Positions 25,756-36,535 are shown, counted from the first letter of the stretch. The stretch is DNA of 64,000 bases from Gloeobacter violaceus PCC 7421 (GCF_000011385.1 NC_005125.1:1922001-1986000), one strand, 5' to 3'. Notes: generated from the letters alone by a model not told the origin. A program made the numbers and translations.

Positions 25756-26415
25756 TCAGACGCTGCCGGTCTGGGCAGCCACTTCCTCAGCGAAGTTCTT
25801 CTCTTCTTTTTCGAGGCCCTCGCCCAGTACAAAGCGCGCGAAGCGGCGCACCTTGATATTTTCGCCAATCTTGGCGATCTTCTGGGTGATCAGTTCGCCG
25901 ACGCTGATCGACTGGTCCTTGATAAAAGGCTGCTCCAACAGCGCCCGCTCTTTGAAGAGCTTGTCGACCCGGCCCTGGGCAATCTGGGCGCGGATCTTTT
26001 CGGGCTTGCTGAGCAAGTCTTCGCGCTGCACCTCGATGGCCAGTTCGCGGTCTTTGACTTCTTGATCGACATCGTCGACCGAGACGAACTCGACATTCGG
26101 GCTTGCCGCGATCTGCATGGCGATGTCGCGCACCAGCTGCTGGAACTCCTCGCCCTTGGCGACGAAGTCGGTCTGGCAGTTGACCTCCACCAGCACGCCG
26201 ATACGACCGCCGGTATGGATGTAGGAACCGACCAGTCCCTCGGTGGCGACTTTGTCCTTGACCTTGCCGGCCTTCATGATGCCCTTCTTGCGCAACAGCT
26301 CGATCGCTTTTTCGAGATCGCCTTCGGCTTCAGCCAGCGCCTTTTTGCAGTCTAGTACGCCGACCTGGGTCTTCTCGCGCAGTTGCATGACCATTTGGGA
26401 TGTGATTTCAGCCAT
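25756..26415 (-). CDS. tsf: Translation elongation factor Ts
   Basis: 219 residues, the short EF-Ts form usual in cyanobacteria. Signatures are LREKTQVGVLDCKKAL with the UBA-like N-terminal domain and the core VEVNCQTDFVAKGEEF, which contacts EF-Tu to exchange GDP. It follows rpsB by 17 bases, the common rpsB-tsf order, and ends before a strong terminator. Confidence 0.96.
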   Translation of the reverse strand: MAEITSQMVMQLREKTQVGVLDCKKALAEAEGDLEKAIELLRKKGIMKAGKVKDKVATEGLVGSYIHTGGRIGVLVEVNCQTDFVAKGEEFQQLVRDIAMQIAASPNVEFVSVDDVDQEVKDRELAIEVQREDLLSKPEKIRAQIAQGRVDKLFKERALLEQPFIKDQSISVGELITQKIAKIGENIKVRRFARFVLGEGLEKEEKNFAEEVAAQTGSV

Positions 26416-26432
26416 GGTGTTTGCCTCGCCAG

Positions 26433-27257
26433 TTATTCTTCTTCGTCGTCGAACGAGTAGAGCACTTCGCCTTTATCTTCCGATTCCGCCTCGGCGGGAG
26501 CGGCCACCGCCACCGCCACCGCCGCCACAGGGGCGGCGGCCGGCACCGGCTCCTCCTCGGAGAAATCTTCGAGCTGCCCGTGGCGACCTTCGTAGATGGC
26601 ATCCGCCAACTTGCCCACGATGAGCCGGATCGAACGAATGGCGTCGTCGTTGGCCGGGATGCCCACGTCGGTCAGATCCGGGTCGCAATTGGTATCGAGA
26701 AGCGAGACGATCGGGATGTTGAGCCGGCGCGCTTCCATGACGGCGTTCTGCTCGCGGCGCTGATCGACCACCAGCAGAATATCAGGCTTGCGGCGCATAT
26801 TTTTGAGGCCGCCCAGGTACTTGGTGAGCCGCTCCAGTTTCTTGCGCGTCACCGACGCTTCTTTTTTGGGCAGCAGATCAAGGGTGCCGTTGGCCTCCAT
26901 AGTTTCGAGTTCTTTGAGCTGGTCGACCGAGGTGCGGATCGTATCCCAGTTGGTGAGCATGCCGCCCAACCAGCGCTGGTTGACCCAGAACATACCGCAG
27001 CGCTTGGCCTCCTGGGCGATGACGGGAGCCGCCTGGCGCTTGGTGCCCACGAAGAGGATTTTCTTGCCCTGGTCCGAAGCTTCGCGCAGATAGCTGTAGG
27101 CCTCGTCGAGCAGGTGGGCGGTCTGGGTGAGATCGATGATGTGAATGCCGTTGCGGTCGGTGAAGATATAGCGCCGCATCTTGGGATTCCAGCGGCGGGT
27201 TTGGTGTCCAAAATGGACACCGGCTTCCAGCATTTGCGGCAGCGAGACAACGCTCAT
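26433..27257 (-). CDS. rpsB: 30S ribosomal protein S2
   Basis: 274 residues from ATG 27257. S2 signatures are [39 protein letters not shown] and [13 protein letters not shown]. Compared with the usual ~240 residues it carries an extra C-terminal tail of about 35 residues, alternating Ala/Val and then acidic (ending FDDEEE). The start at 27257 is preceded by a GGAG-like stretch; the longer frame to 27344 overlaps the divergent fmt leader. First gene of the rpsB-tsf operon. Confidence 0.96.
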   Translation of the reverse strand: MSVVSLPQMLEAGVHFGHQTRRWNPKMRRYIFTDRNGIHIIDLTQTAHLLDEAYSYLREASDQGKKILFVGTKRQAAPVIAQEAKRCGMFWVNQRWLGGMLTNWDTIRTSVDQLKELETMEANGTLDLLPKKEASVTRKKLERLTKYLGGLKNMRRKPDILLVVDQRREQNAVMEARRLNIPIVSLLDTNCDPDLTDVGIPANDDAIRSIRLIVGKLADAIYEGRHGQLEDFSEEEPVPAAAPVAAVAVAVAAPAEAESEDKGEVLYSFDDEEE

Positions 27258-27428
27258 ATTGTTCTCCAATCGGGTTGAACTTCCACCCCGAAGACACGCC
27301 CGAAGGCGCACCCGAATTTCAGGGTGTGCAGTGTAGTTGGCCAACCTAGTCTATCGGATAAGCGCCGCGCCCCGCCAGGGCGGCTCCCGCCGGGGCGATA
27401 CTGGAAGGCGTTGCTGCCGGGCCGTTCT

Positions 27429-28361
27429 ATGCGCGTCGTCTACTTCGGCACCGCCGAATTTGCCGTTCCGACTCTCGAAGCGCTCCTCGCCGCCCGCGAG
27501 ATCGAGGTGGTCGCCGCCGTCAGCCAACCCGACCGCCCCCAGGGCCGCGGCAACAGGCTCACCCCCCCGCCGGTCAAAGCGATTGCCCAGAGCCGGGGCA
27601 TCCCGGTATTTCAACCCGACCGTCTGCGCAAAGACCTTGAGGTCCTGGCCCACCTCGAAGCGCTCCAGGCCGACTTTTTTGTGGTGGCCGCCTACGGCCA
27701 GATCCTGCCGCAGCGCGTACTCGATATGCCCGGGCGCGGTTGCATCAACGTGCACGGATCGCTGCTTCCCAAGTACCGGGGGGCCGCCCCCGTGCAGTGG
27801 GCCATCTACCACGGCGAACCCGAGACCGGCATCACCACCATGCTCATGGAGGCGGGCCTCGACACCGGTCCGATGCTCAAAAAAATCGCCGTACCCATCG
27901 ACGAGGACATCACTGGCGAACAACTGCTCGCCCAACTGGCCCACCTCGGCGCCGGGCTGCTGCTGGAGACGCTGCGCGAATTCGACCGCATCACCCCCGA
28001 ACCCCAGGACGACAGCCTGAGTTCCTATGCTCCTCTCATCGACAAAGGCCAGTACCTCGTCGATTGGGGCCAGTCCGCCCGCCAGATCCGCAACCAGATC
28101 CGGGCGTTCTATCCTTACACCCATACATTCCACCGCGGCAGCCGCCTGCGGCTGCTCGCCGCTGAATTGACAAGCACTGGTTCAGAACAATTTCAGCCTT
28201 CCGCAATCATTCATGTCATCAAATCTAAGGGATTCGAGGTCGTGACGGGCGATGGCGCACTCTTACTCACCAGGGTGCAGCCGGCCGGCGGCAAGGAGCA
28301 ACCGGCCTGGGACTACGCCAACGGCTGCCGCCTGATGCCTGGGGAGAGCCTGGGCCTCTAG
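27429..28361 (+). CDS. fmt: Methionyl-tRNA formyltransferase
   Basis: 310 residues from ATG 27429. The formyltransferase domain has [13 protein letters not shown], the catalytic region [15 protein letters not shown] with the His and SLLPKYRG loop, and [19 protein letters not shown] with catalytic Asp. The C-terminal OB-like domain (about 205-310) recognises tRNA. It formylates Met-tRNAi using 10-formyl-tetrahydrofolate. It is divergent from rpsB across 171 bases. Confidence 0.96.
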
Positions 28362-28472
28362 AGGTATCCCCCGAGTCGGTGCATTCTCAAGAAAAGGTGC
28401 CATGTCTTTGGCGCCCGGTGGCGCGTGCAAACAAGCCTGCTACACTGCTGAATGTGTATCCCAGAGCACGCC

Positions 28473-29336
28473 ATGCCGCTGCTAAAAAACATCTTGCTTG
28501 CGATCGAAGAGTCCCCGGCGCCGGTGCAGATGCTCAAGGCGCTATTGGAGCTTCCCGGCAGCCGCGGGGCGCGGATCACCGCACTGCACGTGGCGAAGAA
28601 CACCCCGTCCGCCCAGAAGCACGGCGACGATCTGGCCCGGGGTCGGCAGTTGCTCGAGAAGGCGGTGGCTGAGCTGGCCCTGGGTTCCGAGTACGAAATG
28701 CGCACGATCTTGCGCACGGGCGACCCGAAGGACGTGGTCTGCCTGGTGGCCGAGGAAGTGGACGCTTCGCTGCTGTTGATGGGTTCGCGCGGTCTCAATA
28801 GTCTGGTGGCCATTCTCAAAAACTCGGTGAGCCAGTACGTCTTCCAGCGGGCTTCCTGTCCGATGCTGCTGTTGCGCGACGGCTACTACGCCAACCGGAT
28901 CAACCGCGTCGCTGTAGCCATTAGCGACACGATGGCCTCCAAGTACGCCCTGCAGACTGCCATCGAGCTGGTGCGCCAGGTGGATGGCGGCGAATTGTTG
29001 CTCATCCGCGTGCGCACCCGGCCGCTCGATCCGCGCGAGACGGGCAAGCTCGTCCAACCTGAAGAAGAAAGTTTGTTGCTGGCCACCGCCGCCGGGGTCG
29101 CCCGCCAGCAGGGGGTCTCCTGCCGTTCGATCTACGGCGTCGGCAGCCCCGGAGCCGAAATTTGCCGTCTGGCCGAAGAAAACGGCGCCGACTTGCTGGT
29201 GCTGGGCTGCCAGGACCGCCGTCCGACCATCGCCAAGAACCTGCCCGACCTCGACCGGCTGCTGGGCAACTCGGTCTCCGATTACGTGCGCACCAACGCG
29301 AACTGCCCGGTGCTGCTGCAAAAGACCGCCGAGTAA
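28473..29336 (+). CDS. Tandem universal stress protein
   Basis: 287 residues from ATG 28473 (an upstream in-frame start at 28452 would add seven). Two UspA domains are fused: domain 1 (1-140) has LLKNILLAIEESPAPVQM and LLMGSRGLNSLVAILKNSVSQYV; domain 2 (about 147-285) has VAVAISDTMASKYAL and LVLGCQDRR ... GNSVSDYVRTNANCPVLL. The ATP-binding GxxGx9GS pattern is better kept in domain 1. Role: stress-related, mechanism unknown. Confidence 0.9.
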   Translation: MPLLKNILLAIEESPAPVQMLKALLELPGSRGARITALHVAKNTPSAQKHGDDLARGRQLLEKAVAELALGSEYEMRTILRTGDPKDVVCLVAEEVDASLLLMGSRGLNSLVAILKNSVSQYVFQRASCPMLLLRDGYYANRINRVAVAISDTMASKYALQTAIELVRQVDGGELLLIRVRTRPLDPRETGKLVQPEEESLLLATAAGVARQQGVSCRSIYGVGSPGAEICRLAEENGADLLVLGCQDRRPTIAKNLPDLDRLLGNSVSDYVRTNANCPVLLQKTAE

Positions 29337-29405
29337 ATTCACCCGCTCCGCGACCGCTGCGCTAAGCGCCTATGATCAGAACAGGCCCCACTTCGTTGCC
29401 TTTTG

Positions 29406-30704
29406 ATGGACTCGCTGGCAGTACAGCTCGGCCTGGTTTTTTTACTCATTGCAGCCAACGCCTTTTTTGCTGCGGCGGAGATCGCCCTGGTGTCGATCAA
29501 CCGGGCACGGCTGCAGGTGCTCATCGACGCGGGCAACCGCCGCGCCCGCCTGGTCGAGAAGCTCAGCGACGACAGCACCCGCTTTTTGGCCACCATCCAG
29601 GTCGGGGTGACTTTTGCGAGTTTTTTCACCTCCGCGACCGCCGCGGTGCAGCTGTCTGCACCCCTCGCCGCACTGCTGGTGCCACGGGTCGGTCCCTGGG
29701 GCGAGCAGCTGGCGTTTTTTGTGGTGACGGCGGCGGTTTCACTGCTGAGCTTGATTTTGGGCGAGCTTGTCCCCAAGCGCATCGCCTTGGGGTCGGCGGA
29801 GGCGGTGGCCCTCGCCGTCGCCTACCCGATCGACTGGTTGGCTCGGGTCAGCTCGCCGCTGGTGCGCTTGCTGAGCGGGGTAACGGATCTGATCGTGCGC
29901 CTGAGCGGCCAGAACAAGTTGCCGTCGGAGGTGGGCATCACCCTGGCTGAGATCAAAAGCACCATCGACCTGGCGGAGGAGTCCGGGACGGTGGGCGAGC
30001 AGGAGCGGCGGATCATCTACGGCGCGGTGGCGCTCAACACCCGGCCGGTGCGCACGCTGATGGTGCCGCGCGTGCAACTGGTGAGCATTTCGGCAAACGC
30101 CAGCATCCCGGAGGCGCGTTCGATTGCCGCCCAGTCGGGTCACACCCGTCTGCCGGTCTATATCGAGACCATCGACACGATCATCGGCATCTTGCACGCC
30201 AAGGATTTGCTCGCCCTCAACCCGCAGCAGGAGGCGACCCTCGCCGTGCGCGAAATCGCCCGACCGGTGCAGTTCGTACCCGACAGCAAGCTCGCAGGCG
30301 GTCTGCTGCGGGAGATGCAGTTGCAGCGCACCCATCTGGTGGTGGTGGTGGACGAGTACGGCGGCACGGCGGGGGTGGTCACCCTCGAAGATTTGCTCGA
30401 AGAAATCGTGGGCGAAATCCGCGACGAGTACGACGCCGAGGAAGAAACGGAGTACGAGCGACTTGAGGACGGTTCGGGGATCTTTCTGGCGCGCACGAGC
30501 ATCGCCACGGTCAACAATGTCCTCGACTTCGAACTGCCGCGCGACAGCGCCCTCACCCTGCGCGGTCTGATGGAGGCGGCGTTGGAACGCGCCCCCAAAG
30601 AGGGCGAGCGCGTCGAAGTCGACCGCTTCGAACTGGAATTATTGCCCGACGGCCAGCGCATCACCGTGCGCGCCCTGCCGGAACCCGAGCAAGAAGAAGC
30701 ATAA
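29406..30704 (+). CDS. CNNM/CorC-type membrane protein (DUF21-CBS-CorC_HlyC)
   Basis: 432 residues from ATG 29406. An N-terminal DUF21 membrane domain of three to four helices (LVFLLIAANAFFAAAEIALVSINRARL, SLILGELVPKRIAL) is followed by a CBS pair (about 205-325, with RTLMVPRVQLVSI and LPVYIETIDTIIGILHAKDL) and a CorC_HlyC domain near 345-428. The motif VVVVDEYGGTAGVVTLEDLLEEIVGEI is diagnostic. Relatives are implicated in magnesium efflux, though often labelled hemolysins. Confidence 0.93.
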   Translation: MDSLAVQLGLVFLLIAANAFFAAAEIALVSINRARLQVLIDAGNRRARLVEKLSDDSTRFLATIQVGVTFASFFTSATAAVQLSAPLAALLVPRVGPWGEQLAFFVVTAAVSLLSLILGELVPKRIALGSAEAVALAVAYPIDWLARVSSPLVRLLSGVTDLIVRLSGQNKLPSEVGITLAEIKSTIDLAEESGTVGEQERRIIYGAVALNTRPVRTLMVPRVQLVSISANASIPEARSIAAQSGHTRLPVYIETIDTIIGILHAKDLLALNPQQEATLAVREIARPVQFVPDSKLAGGLLREMQLQRTHLVVVVDEYGGTAGVVTLEDLLEEIVGEIRDEYDAEEETEYERLEDGSGIFLARTSIATVNNVLDFELPRDSALTLRGLMEAALERAPKEGERVEVDRFELELLPDGQRITVRALPEPEQEEA

Positions 30705-30861
30705 AAGCCCCGATCGATGCCATCCGAACCGGCCGCCAGACCCGTACACCAACTGCCGCGGAGAGAGGCAACCCGATTGCTGCTCCCGACTCGCAGCAGG
30801 GCATTGATTGCGGATGCGGCTCTGTTAAACTGAGCCCGACCCGACGACACCCGCGATTCCG

Positions 30862-31134
30862 ATGCAAAGACTGGACGTGGACGATTTACAGATCATCGGC
30901 CGCGAGCAAACGACCGCAATTTTTTGGAAAGCCACTGAACTTTACAACAATCCCGGCGATGCGATTGGCACCTTGAGCTTTGACGCCGCCGCCGGTCCGC
31001 TTGCAACCCTGGCCCAGTACCGCAAGGCCGGGTATACGGCCGGGTCGGTTTTCGAATCGCTCGAACCGGGGCAGGTCGTGCAATTGATGGAAGGGTATTT
31101 CGTTCTTGACGATGAAGATTTTCCGCTGTCCTGA
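30862..31134 (+). CDS. Hypothetical protein, 90 residues
   Basis: Starts at ATG 30862. Acidic, no Cys, no signal peptide, no membrane segment. Recognisable stretches are LDVDDLQIIGREQTTAIFW and LEPGQVVQLMEGYFVLDDEDF, compatible with a small alpha/beta fold. No known family was recognised. It is followed 79 bases on by another small gene on the same strand. Coding is supported by high GC at third positions like its neighbours. Confidence 0.6.
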   Translation: MQRLDVDDLQIIGREQTTAIFWKATELYNNPGDAIGTLSFDAAAGPLATLAQYRKAGYTAGSVFESLEPGQVVQLMEGYFVLDDEDFPLS

Positions 31135-31213
31135 ATTTTGCACCTTCAGGAGGAAGGAGCCGGAGGATGGGGTTTTTACAATGAAGCGTCCACAAGCATT
31201 CTACGGATAAGCT

Positions 31214-31492
31214 ATGAGCGACGAAATGCACGCCGATCGCATCGAAGGTATGCCCGAACCGGTCTACAGCGAACTCGACCGCTGCGGCGAAGTCGATGTG
31301 CTCGAAGCGGCCATTACCCTCAAGCGCAAGCTCAAAATGGTGCTCAAAGGTTCCGACGAGCACTTTATTGTGATGCCAATCGACCTTGAGACCCGCGACG
31401 GCACCGAGTTTTTGCACTACGAGGCGGATCTGGAGCGCCGCTCAGTAGACATCAACACGATCGCCACCGTCGAGGTCTTCGAGGTGGAGTAG
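31214..31492 (+). CDS. Hypothetical protein, 92 residues
   Basis: Starts at ATG 31214. Residues 25-90 look like a small beta-rich domain (VDVLEAAITLKRKLKMVLKG, HFIVMPIDLETRDGTEF, VDINTIATVEVFEVE). No motif or targeting signal. Its stop lies three bases from the convergent secA stop, so the two 3' ends nearly touch with no terminator space. Function unknown. Confidence 0.6.
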   Translation: MSDEMHADRIEGMPEPVYSELDRCGEVDVLEAAITLKRKLKMVLKGSDEHFIVMPIDLETRDGTEFLHYEADLERRSVDINTIATVEVFEVE

Positions 31493-31495
31493 CCC

Positions 31496-34354
31496 CTAGA
31501 CGTACTCGCTATCGACGTAGTCCGGATCGATGGGCGGGTTGTACTGGGGCTGGAAATGGTACAGCGCGAAGACGACGTTGCGGCGCACCTCGACGAGCAT
31601 CTGCAGAAACAGCTCGTAGCCCTCGTTTTTGTACTCGATGAGCGGATCTTTCTGGCCGTAGCCCCTGAGACCAATCATCTCGCGCAGGCTGTCCATCTGC
31701 TGCAGGTGCTCGCGCCAGAGGGTGTCGATCTGGTTGAGGATAAAGTAGCGCTCGGCTTCGCGCATCAGATCGGGCTGGATGGCGTTGATATATTCTTCAC
31801 GTGTCTCGTAGGCGAGCAGGGCCTGGCTTTTGAGATCTTCCTCCAGTTCGACCGCCGAGAATTCACCCAGCTTGACCGCGTCGAGCTGGTTTTCGAGCAG
31901 CGGAATGAGTTGCTGCAGGTCCTGGATGAGAGCAGGCAGCTCCCACTCTTCGGGGGGACGTTCGGCATTGACGTGGGCGCGGACGATCTCATCGACGGTC
32001 TGATCGATGTATTCGCGCACGACGGCGCTCAGGTCCTGGCCTTCGAGCGCCCGGCGACGCTCGGCGTAGATCGCCTTGCGCTGGTTGTTCATGACCTCGT
32101 CGTACTCGAAGACCTGCTTGCGCTGATCGTAGTAGAACGTTTCCACCTTGCGCTGGGCGTTCTCCAGGCTCTTGGTGAGCAGGCCCGATTCGATGGGCAT
32201 GTCCTCTTCGACTTTAAATGCTTCCATCAGACCCGCCACCCGCTCCCCGCCAAAGATGCGCAGGAGGTTGTCGCCCAGCGAGAGGAAAAAGCGCGTCGAA
32301 CCGGGGTCACCCTGGCGGCCGGAACGGCCGCGCAACTGGTTATCCACCCGCCGCGCTTCGTGGCGCTCGGTGCCGATCACGTGCAGGCCGCCCAGTTTGA
32401 CGACTTCGTCGTGCTCGCGGTCGGTGACGACCTGATATTCCTTGTAGATGGCGCGGTAGATCTCGCGCAGGTGCTGAATGACCGGGTCGTCGGTGGGGCC
32501 TTTCTCCGAGGCGACAGCGATCAATTCTTCCACCTGCAAAGCCGGTTGCGAATCGGCCCCCAGCATCGCGACGGCATAATCGACGGCCGCTTTGAGTTGT
32601 TGTTTGGTAGACTCGCTCAACTCGCAAGGAAAGATCTCCGCCTTCGGCAGAGCTTTTTTCTTGCTCGTCGCCGCAAAACCGGTGCCGCGGCTGTTGCCGT
32701 TGTTCAGCAAACGCATCATCGGCGAGAAGGCATCCTCATCGTCGATCACAAGAGCCGGAAAGAGCACCTCCTTGAGCTTGAGGCGCGCCATGTATTCGGG
32801 ATTGCCCCCAAGCAAAATGTCGGTACCGCGACCGGCCATATTGGTGGCGATTGTCACCCCGCCTTTGCGTCCGGCCTGGGCGACGATTTCCGATTCGCGC
32901 TCGACGTTCTCGGGCTTGGCGTTGAGCAGGTTGTGGGCGATACCCTTTTCTTTGAGCAGGGCCGAGAGCACTTCGGATTTTTCGACCGAGGTGGTGCCCA
33001 CCAGTACCGGGCGCCCGTTCTTGTTCATCTCGGCAATCTCAGCAGCCACCGACTGCCACTTGCCGTTTTCGGTCTTGTAGACTTGATCGGACATATCCGT
33101 GCGGACAACTTTGCGGTTGGTGGGGATGGCCGTGACTTCGAGGCTGTAGATCTTGCCGAACTCGGCCTCTTCGGTGAGGGCGGTGCCGGTCATGCCCGCA
33201 AGCTTTGGGTAGAGCAAGAAAAAATTCTGATAGGTGATCGAGGCCATTGTCTGGGTCTCGTTCTGGATGGTCACCATTTCTTTGGCCTCCACCGCCTGGT
33301 GGAGCCCCTCCGACCAGCGCCTGCCCGGCATGACGCGGCCGGTAAATTCGTCGACGATCACCACTTCGTCGTTGCGGACGATGTACTGCACGTCCTTGTT
33401 AAAGAGTTCCTTGGCCTTCACGGCATTGAAGACAAAGTGCGCCCACGGATCGCGGGGGCTGAACAGATCTTCGGTGCTCAGCATCTGCTCGGCGGCGATG
33501 AACCCCTCGTCGGTGAGGGTAACGTTGCGTTGCTTCTCGTCCACTTCGTAGTGGGTGTTGCGCTCCAGAGCCGTTGCCACTTCGTTGGCACGCATATACT
33601 TCTCGGCGGGCTTGGCCACCATCCCCGAGATGATCAGCGGCGTGCGCGCCTCATCGACGAGGATCGAATCGACTTCGTCGATGATGCAGTAGTTAAAGGA
33701 ACGCTGCACCAACTCGCCGGCGTTGGTGGCCATGTTGTCGCGCAGGTAGTCGAAGCCCAGTTCGGAGTTGGTGCCGTAGGTGATGTCGGCGGCGTAGTTT
33801 TGGGCGCGTTCGCTCGGGGTCATACTTTGCTGGATGAGCCCGACGCTGAGCCCCAAGAAGCGGTGCACCTGCCCCATCCACTCCGAGTCGCGGCGGGCGA
33901 GGTAGTCGTTGACCGTGACGATATGGACACCCCGGCCGGTGAGCGCGTTGAGGTAGGCGGGCAGGGTGGCCACCAGCGTCTTGCCTTCGCCGGTCTTCAT
34001 TTCGGCAATCTGACCTTCGTGGAGCACCAGGCCGCCGATCAGCTGCACGTCGTAATGGCGCAGACCGATGACCCGTTTGGCCGCCTCGCGCACGACGGCG
34101 AACGCTTCGCTGATCACCCCGTCGAGGGCCACGTCGATCCGGCGCCGCCGCTCGCGGATCTCAAGCGCGTCGAGGTCCACACCCTGAAGCTGGTCGGCAA
34201 CGCGTTTTTGAAACACGGCGGTCTTGGCGCGCAGTTGGTCGTCGCTCAAGGCGGCAACCTCGGCTTCGAGGGCATTCATTTCGGCCACCCTCGGCTGATA
34301 CTTTTTGACCTTGCGCTCCTGCGGATCGCCGAAGAGTTTGTTCCACCAAGCCAT
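31496..34354 (-). CDS. secA: Preprotein translocase ATPase SecA
   Basis: 952 residues from the ATG at 34354 ([15 protein letters not shown], typical of cyanobacterial SecA). Walker A is [20 protein letters not shown]-like motif [19 protein letters not shown]; motif [10 protein letters not shown]; and [15 protein letters not shown]. The C-terminus ([21 protein letters not shown]) lacks the Cys-rich zinc tail of E. coli SecA. It drives protein export through SecYEG. The longer frame to 34510 is not supported. A TAAGAT hexamer upstream (about 34392-34397, minus) may be its -10 element. Confidence 0.96.
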   Translation of the reverse strand: MAWWNKLFGDPQERKVKKYQPRVAEMNALEAEVAALSDDQLRAKTAVFQKRVADQLQGVDLDALEIRERRRRIDVALDGVISEAFAVVREAAKRVIGLRHYDVQLIGGLVLHEGQIAEMKTGEGKTLVATLPAYLNALTGRGVHIVTVNDYLARRDSEWMGQVHRFLGLSVGLIQQSMTPSERAQNYAADITYGTNSELGFDYLRDNMATNAGELVQRSFNYCIIDEVDSILVDEARTPLIISGMVAKPAEKYMRANEVATALERNTHYEVDEKQRNVTLTDEGFIAAEQMLSTEDLFSPRDPWAHFVFNAVKAKELFNKDVQYIVRNDEVVIVDEFTGRVMPGRRWSEGLHQAVEAKEMVTIQNETQTMASITYQNFFLLYPKLAGMTGTALTEEAEFGKIYSLEVTAIPTNRKVVRTDMSDQVYKTENGKWQSVAAEIAEMNKNGRPVLVGTTSVEKSEVLSALLKEKGIAHNLLNAKPENVERESEIVAQAGRKGGVTIATNMAGRGTDILLGGNPEYMARLKLKEVLFPALVIDDEDAFSPMMRLLNNGNSRGTGFAATSKKKALPKAEIFPCELSESTKQQLKAAVDYAVAMLGADSQPALQVEELIAVASEKGPTDDPVIQHLREIYRAIYKEYQVVTDREHDEVVKLGGLHVIGTERHEARRVDNQLRGRSGRQGDPGSTRFFLSLGDNLLRIFGGERVAGLMEAFKVEEDMPIESGLLTKSLENAQRKVETFYYDQRKQVFEYDEVMNNQRKAIYAERRRALEGQDLSAVVREYIDQTVDEIVRAHVNAERPPEEWELPALIQDLQQLIPLLENQLDAVKLGEFSAVELEEDLKSQALLAYETREEYINAIQPDLMREAERYFILNQIDTLWREHLQQMDSLREMIGLRGYGQKDPLIEYKNEGYELFLQMLVEVRRNVVFALYHFQPQYNPPIDPDYVDSEYV

Positions 34355-34754
34355 ACTGTCTACCAGATTCCGGATACCACCGATCTTACCCCAATGCCAC
34401 CGCCCACCCTGGGTGACGATGACGCCTAAAGTGGCCAAGCAGGCTCTGCTCGATCCCGCAGCAAAAACCTTCAGGCACCCGAACCAGACTGACCCGGCGG
34501 CGGTGCGCAAAGCGAGTCGTTACAAGAGTGTCTCCAGACCTTACCGCAGTTGAACTCCGGCAGCCGCGACAGGCTGCCGGTGGTTGGAACATTCAGGAGA
34601 GCCGCCACAGTGGGGGCTGCGCCGTGGATTTGCTACGACTGTCAAGGGACGAATATTACCCTTTGCGATACATGTGGCAAGCCGTCACAAAATGCATAAC
34701 TCCGTCCATAGGAATGTAAGATGAGGGCGATTCTACATACTTATGAGGAGACTG
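34355..34754. other. 400-bp intergenic region left of the ISL3 element
   Basis: Divergent spacer between secA and the interrupted gene at 34755. It holds a perfect 9-bp stem hairpin (34557-34565 with 34572-34580, 6-base loop) with no T-run on either strand. No gene was recognised; short open frames here have no ribosome site or family resemblance. Confidence 0.35.
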
Positions 34755-34850
34755 ATGGAACCCTCCACTGCTCTAGCTATGGCTGCCGCCAAGCTGCTCT
34801 TTGACGAGGCCGTTAAAGAAACAGGTGGCTCTCCTGAGTCGATGGTGTAA
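34755..34850 (+). pseudogene. 5' end of a small gene cut by the ISL3 element
   Basis: A strong GAGGAG ribosome site precedes ATG 34755. The frame reads MEPSTALAMAAAKLLFDEAVKETG and then crosses the IS left end at 34827, stopping inside it after 31 residues. The start resembles short N-terminal segments (M-[DE]-P-x-x-L-A-x-A-A-A) seen ahead of cyanobacterial effector-like proteins; that likeness is from memory and uncertain. No continuation of this frame was recognised right of the IS. Confidence 0.45.
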
Positions 34851-36070
34851 GCTGTATAGCAGCGCACATTTGTCCTATGAGCATTGAACTGACTCAGTTA
34901 CTCGATCTGCCCAACGTTTATGTCGAGCGACAGTCAATTAATGAACTGGGCATTTTCTTCTACTTGCAACCTCTAGCCCAAGAAATTCTCTGCCCGGGCT
35001 GCGGACAACTCACTGATATTCAGCATCAGGCACGTCCATTACAAGTCAGAGATTTGATGATGCGCAAGAAGCCTGTGTTTCTAAGGATTCCTCGGCGGCA
35101 GTTCTATTGCAAAGCTTGTCAACGCTACTGTACCGAGAAACTCGAGTTTCTGGATTGGCGTCGGCGACACACCCGCCGTTTTGAAGAAGATGTTTACGAG
35201 CGTGTTCAGCACTCCAGCCTCGAACAAATTGCCCGCGAAGAAGGAATCAGCCCGGAGGCAGTGCGGGGAATATTTGAGCATGTGGCAGTCGAGTCAAAAA
35301 AAAGACTGGGGCGAAGTAAAGCGCATCAGCATCGATGAGTTTAGTATGCGTCGTGGCCATGATTTCAAGACGGTAGTCAGCGACATCGAGACTGGAGAAC
35401 TGCTGGAAGTTGTGGACAGTCATAAACAAAAAGGAATTATTGAAAGCTTGTCACAGCAGCCTTTTAAGGTTCGTCAAGCAGTGAGGGAGGTCAGCATTGA
35501 TATGTGGGGCGGCTTCACAAAAGTGGTGCAGCAAGTATTTCCCAAAGCCGTGATCGTCTACGACCGTTTCCATGGGACGCGGATGGTGGTCGAGGCGGTG
35601 AAGAAGATTGCTAAACAGTGCGGCTTTAGAAAGTGCAAAGAGCAAGCCTGCCTACTCAAAAACGGGGTGGATTTAAGTATCGAAGAGCAGGAGGAGTTAG
35701 AAACACGCCTGAAGAGCAGCCGGCGGCTGCGCAAAGCCTATGCATACAAAGAAGAGTTCCGTTCGATTTAAGAGACAAGCCGGACGCTGGAGGAAGGTCA
35801 GCAGCGATTGGAAGTGTGGCTGTTAAAAGTTTGGGTTAAAAGTTTGGAAGGTATATGGGCGGGTAGTGCAAACAATAACGGAGCACTTCGAGAGGATATG
35901 CAACTACTTCTTAAGCCGTTCAAGTAGCGGAGTGATGGAGGGGATCAACAACCGTATTAAGCTAATTAAGCGTCAGGGCTACGGCTTCACGAATTTCAGG
36001 AATCTGCGATTACGGTTGCTCGCTTGCTTTGCCAAGAAAGGTTGCGCCTCACCTTAAACTCAGGAGAGCC
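34827..36070 (+). mobile_element. Decayed ISL3-family insertion sequence
   Basis: Terminal inverted repeats start GGCTCTCCTGAGT at the left (34827-34839) and the exact complement ends the element at 36058-36070; matching continues imperfectly for about 8 more bases (G-rich GGTG). Length is 1244 bp. GGCTCT ends and a transposase with an N-terminal zinc-finger fit the ISL3 family. No 8-bp target duplication was found: flanks read AAACAGGT left and TGTGCCGT right. GC is lower than in the core genome. Confidence 0.8.
34877..36057 (+). pseudogene. ISL3-family transposase, broken by three lesions
   Basis: The N-terminal part (34877-) has a CPGC...CKAC zinc finger and the HTH segment LEQIAREEGISPEAVRGIFEHV. 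Lesion 1: a run of eight A at 35296-35303 where seven would keep the frame; the true frame continues as KKDWGEVKRISIDEFSMRRGH with the catalytic Asp. The second catalytic Asp is in VIVYDRFHG. Lesion 2: an in-frame TAA at 35769-35771. Lesion 3: a 13-bp tandem duplication (35822-35834 repeated at 35835-35847) shifts the frame before ITEHFERICNYFLSR and the Glu-bearing GVMEGINNRIKLIKRQGYGF. Not functional as read. Confidence 0.85.
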
Positions 36071-36250
36071 TGTGCCGTTGGCCACGCTTGATCAGGAATT
36101 GCGTAGCGCAGGCAGTGCCCTCGGCCTTGTCCTGCTCGGCAGTTGAGCCCTGGAGGGGGCTCCGTTGCAAAGACCGGACATGCTGAAGCGCACACCTTCT
36201 GGTCGCCTTTCTCTATATCAAGTGGCGACATTTTCAGGCGGATCTGAATC

Positions 36251-36535
36251 GTGCTGTGCGTGCGCTGGTACCTACGCAACCCGCTCGACCACCGGCAGAT
36301 GTCCATGGGCGCTGCCCTCGAGTATTGCCGGGCGAGCGGCCACCGCCGGGTGCACCTTTGGGCCTTCGCGGGTCTCGCAGCAGCCCGGCAGCCCTACGAC
36401 CGGGCGGGTTTTCGCCTTGCGGAGCAGCACGAAGACGGCCACTGGGGGCGCCCCTTCACTCTCCAAGCTTCGAACTGGAAGTCGCCGAGTAAACCACTCC
36501 CGCTATACCGCCTGCCGATTGGTGGGAGTATTTGA
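36251..36535 (+). pseudogene. C-terminal fragment of a GNAT acetyltransferase
   Basis: The frame contains GAALEYCRASGHRRVHLWAFAGLAAARQPYDRAGFRLAEQHEDGHWG, the distal half of a GNAT acetyltransferase of the type often fused to or near MarR regulators. The N-terminal strands and the acetyl-CoA loop (usually R/Q-x-x-G-x-G/A) are absent or degraded to HRQMSMGAA. There is no convincing start. It lies 180 bases right of the IS and probably represents a decayed gene. Confidence 0.55.

Noticed and set aside
31556-34429. 957-codon plus-strand open frame opposite secA
   Set aside because: Antisense shadow of secA; the minus frame has all SecA motifs.
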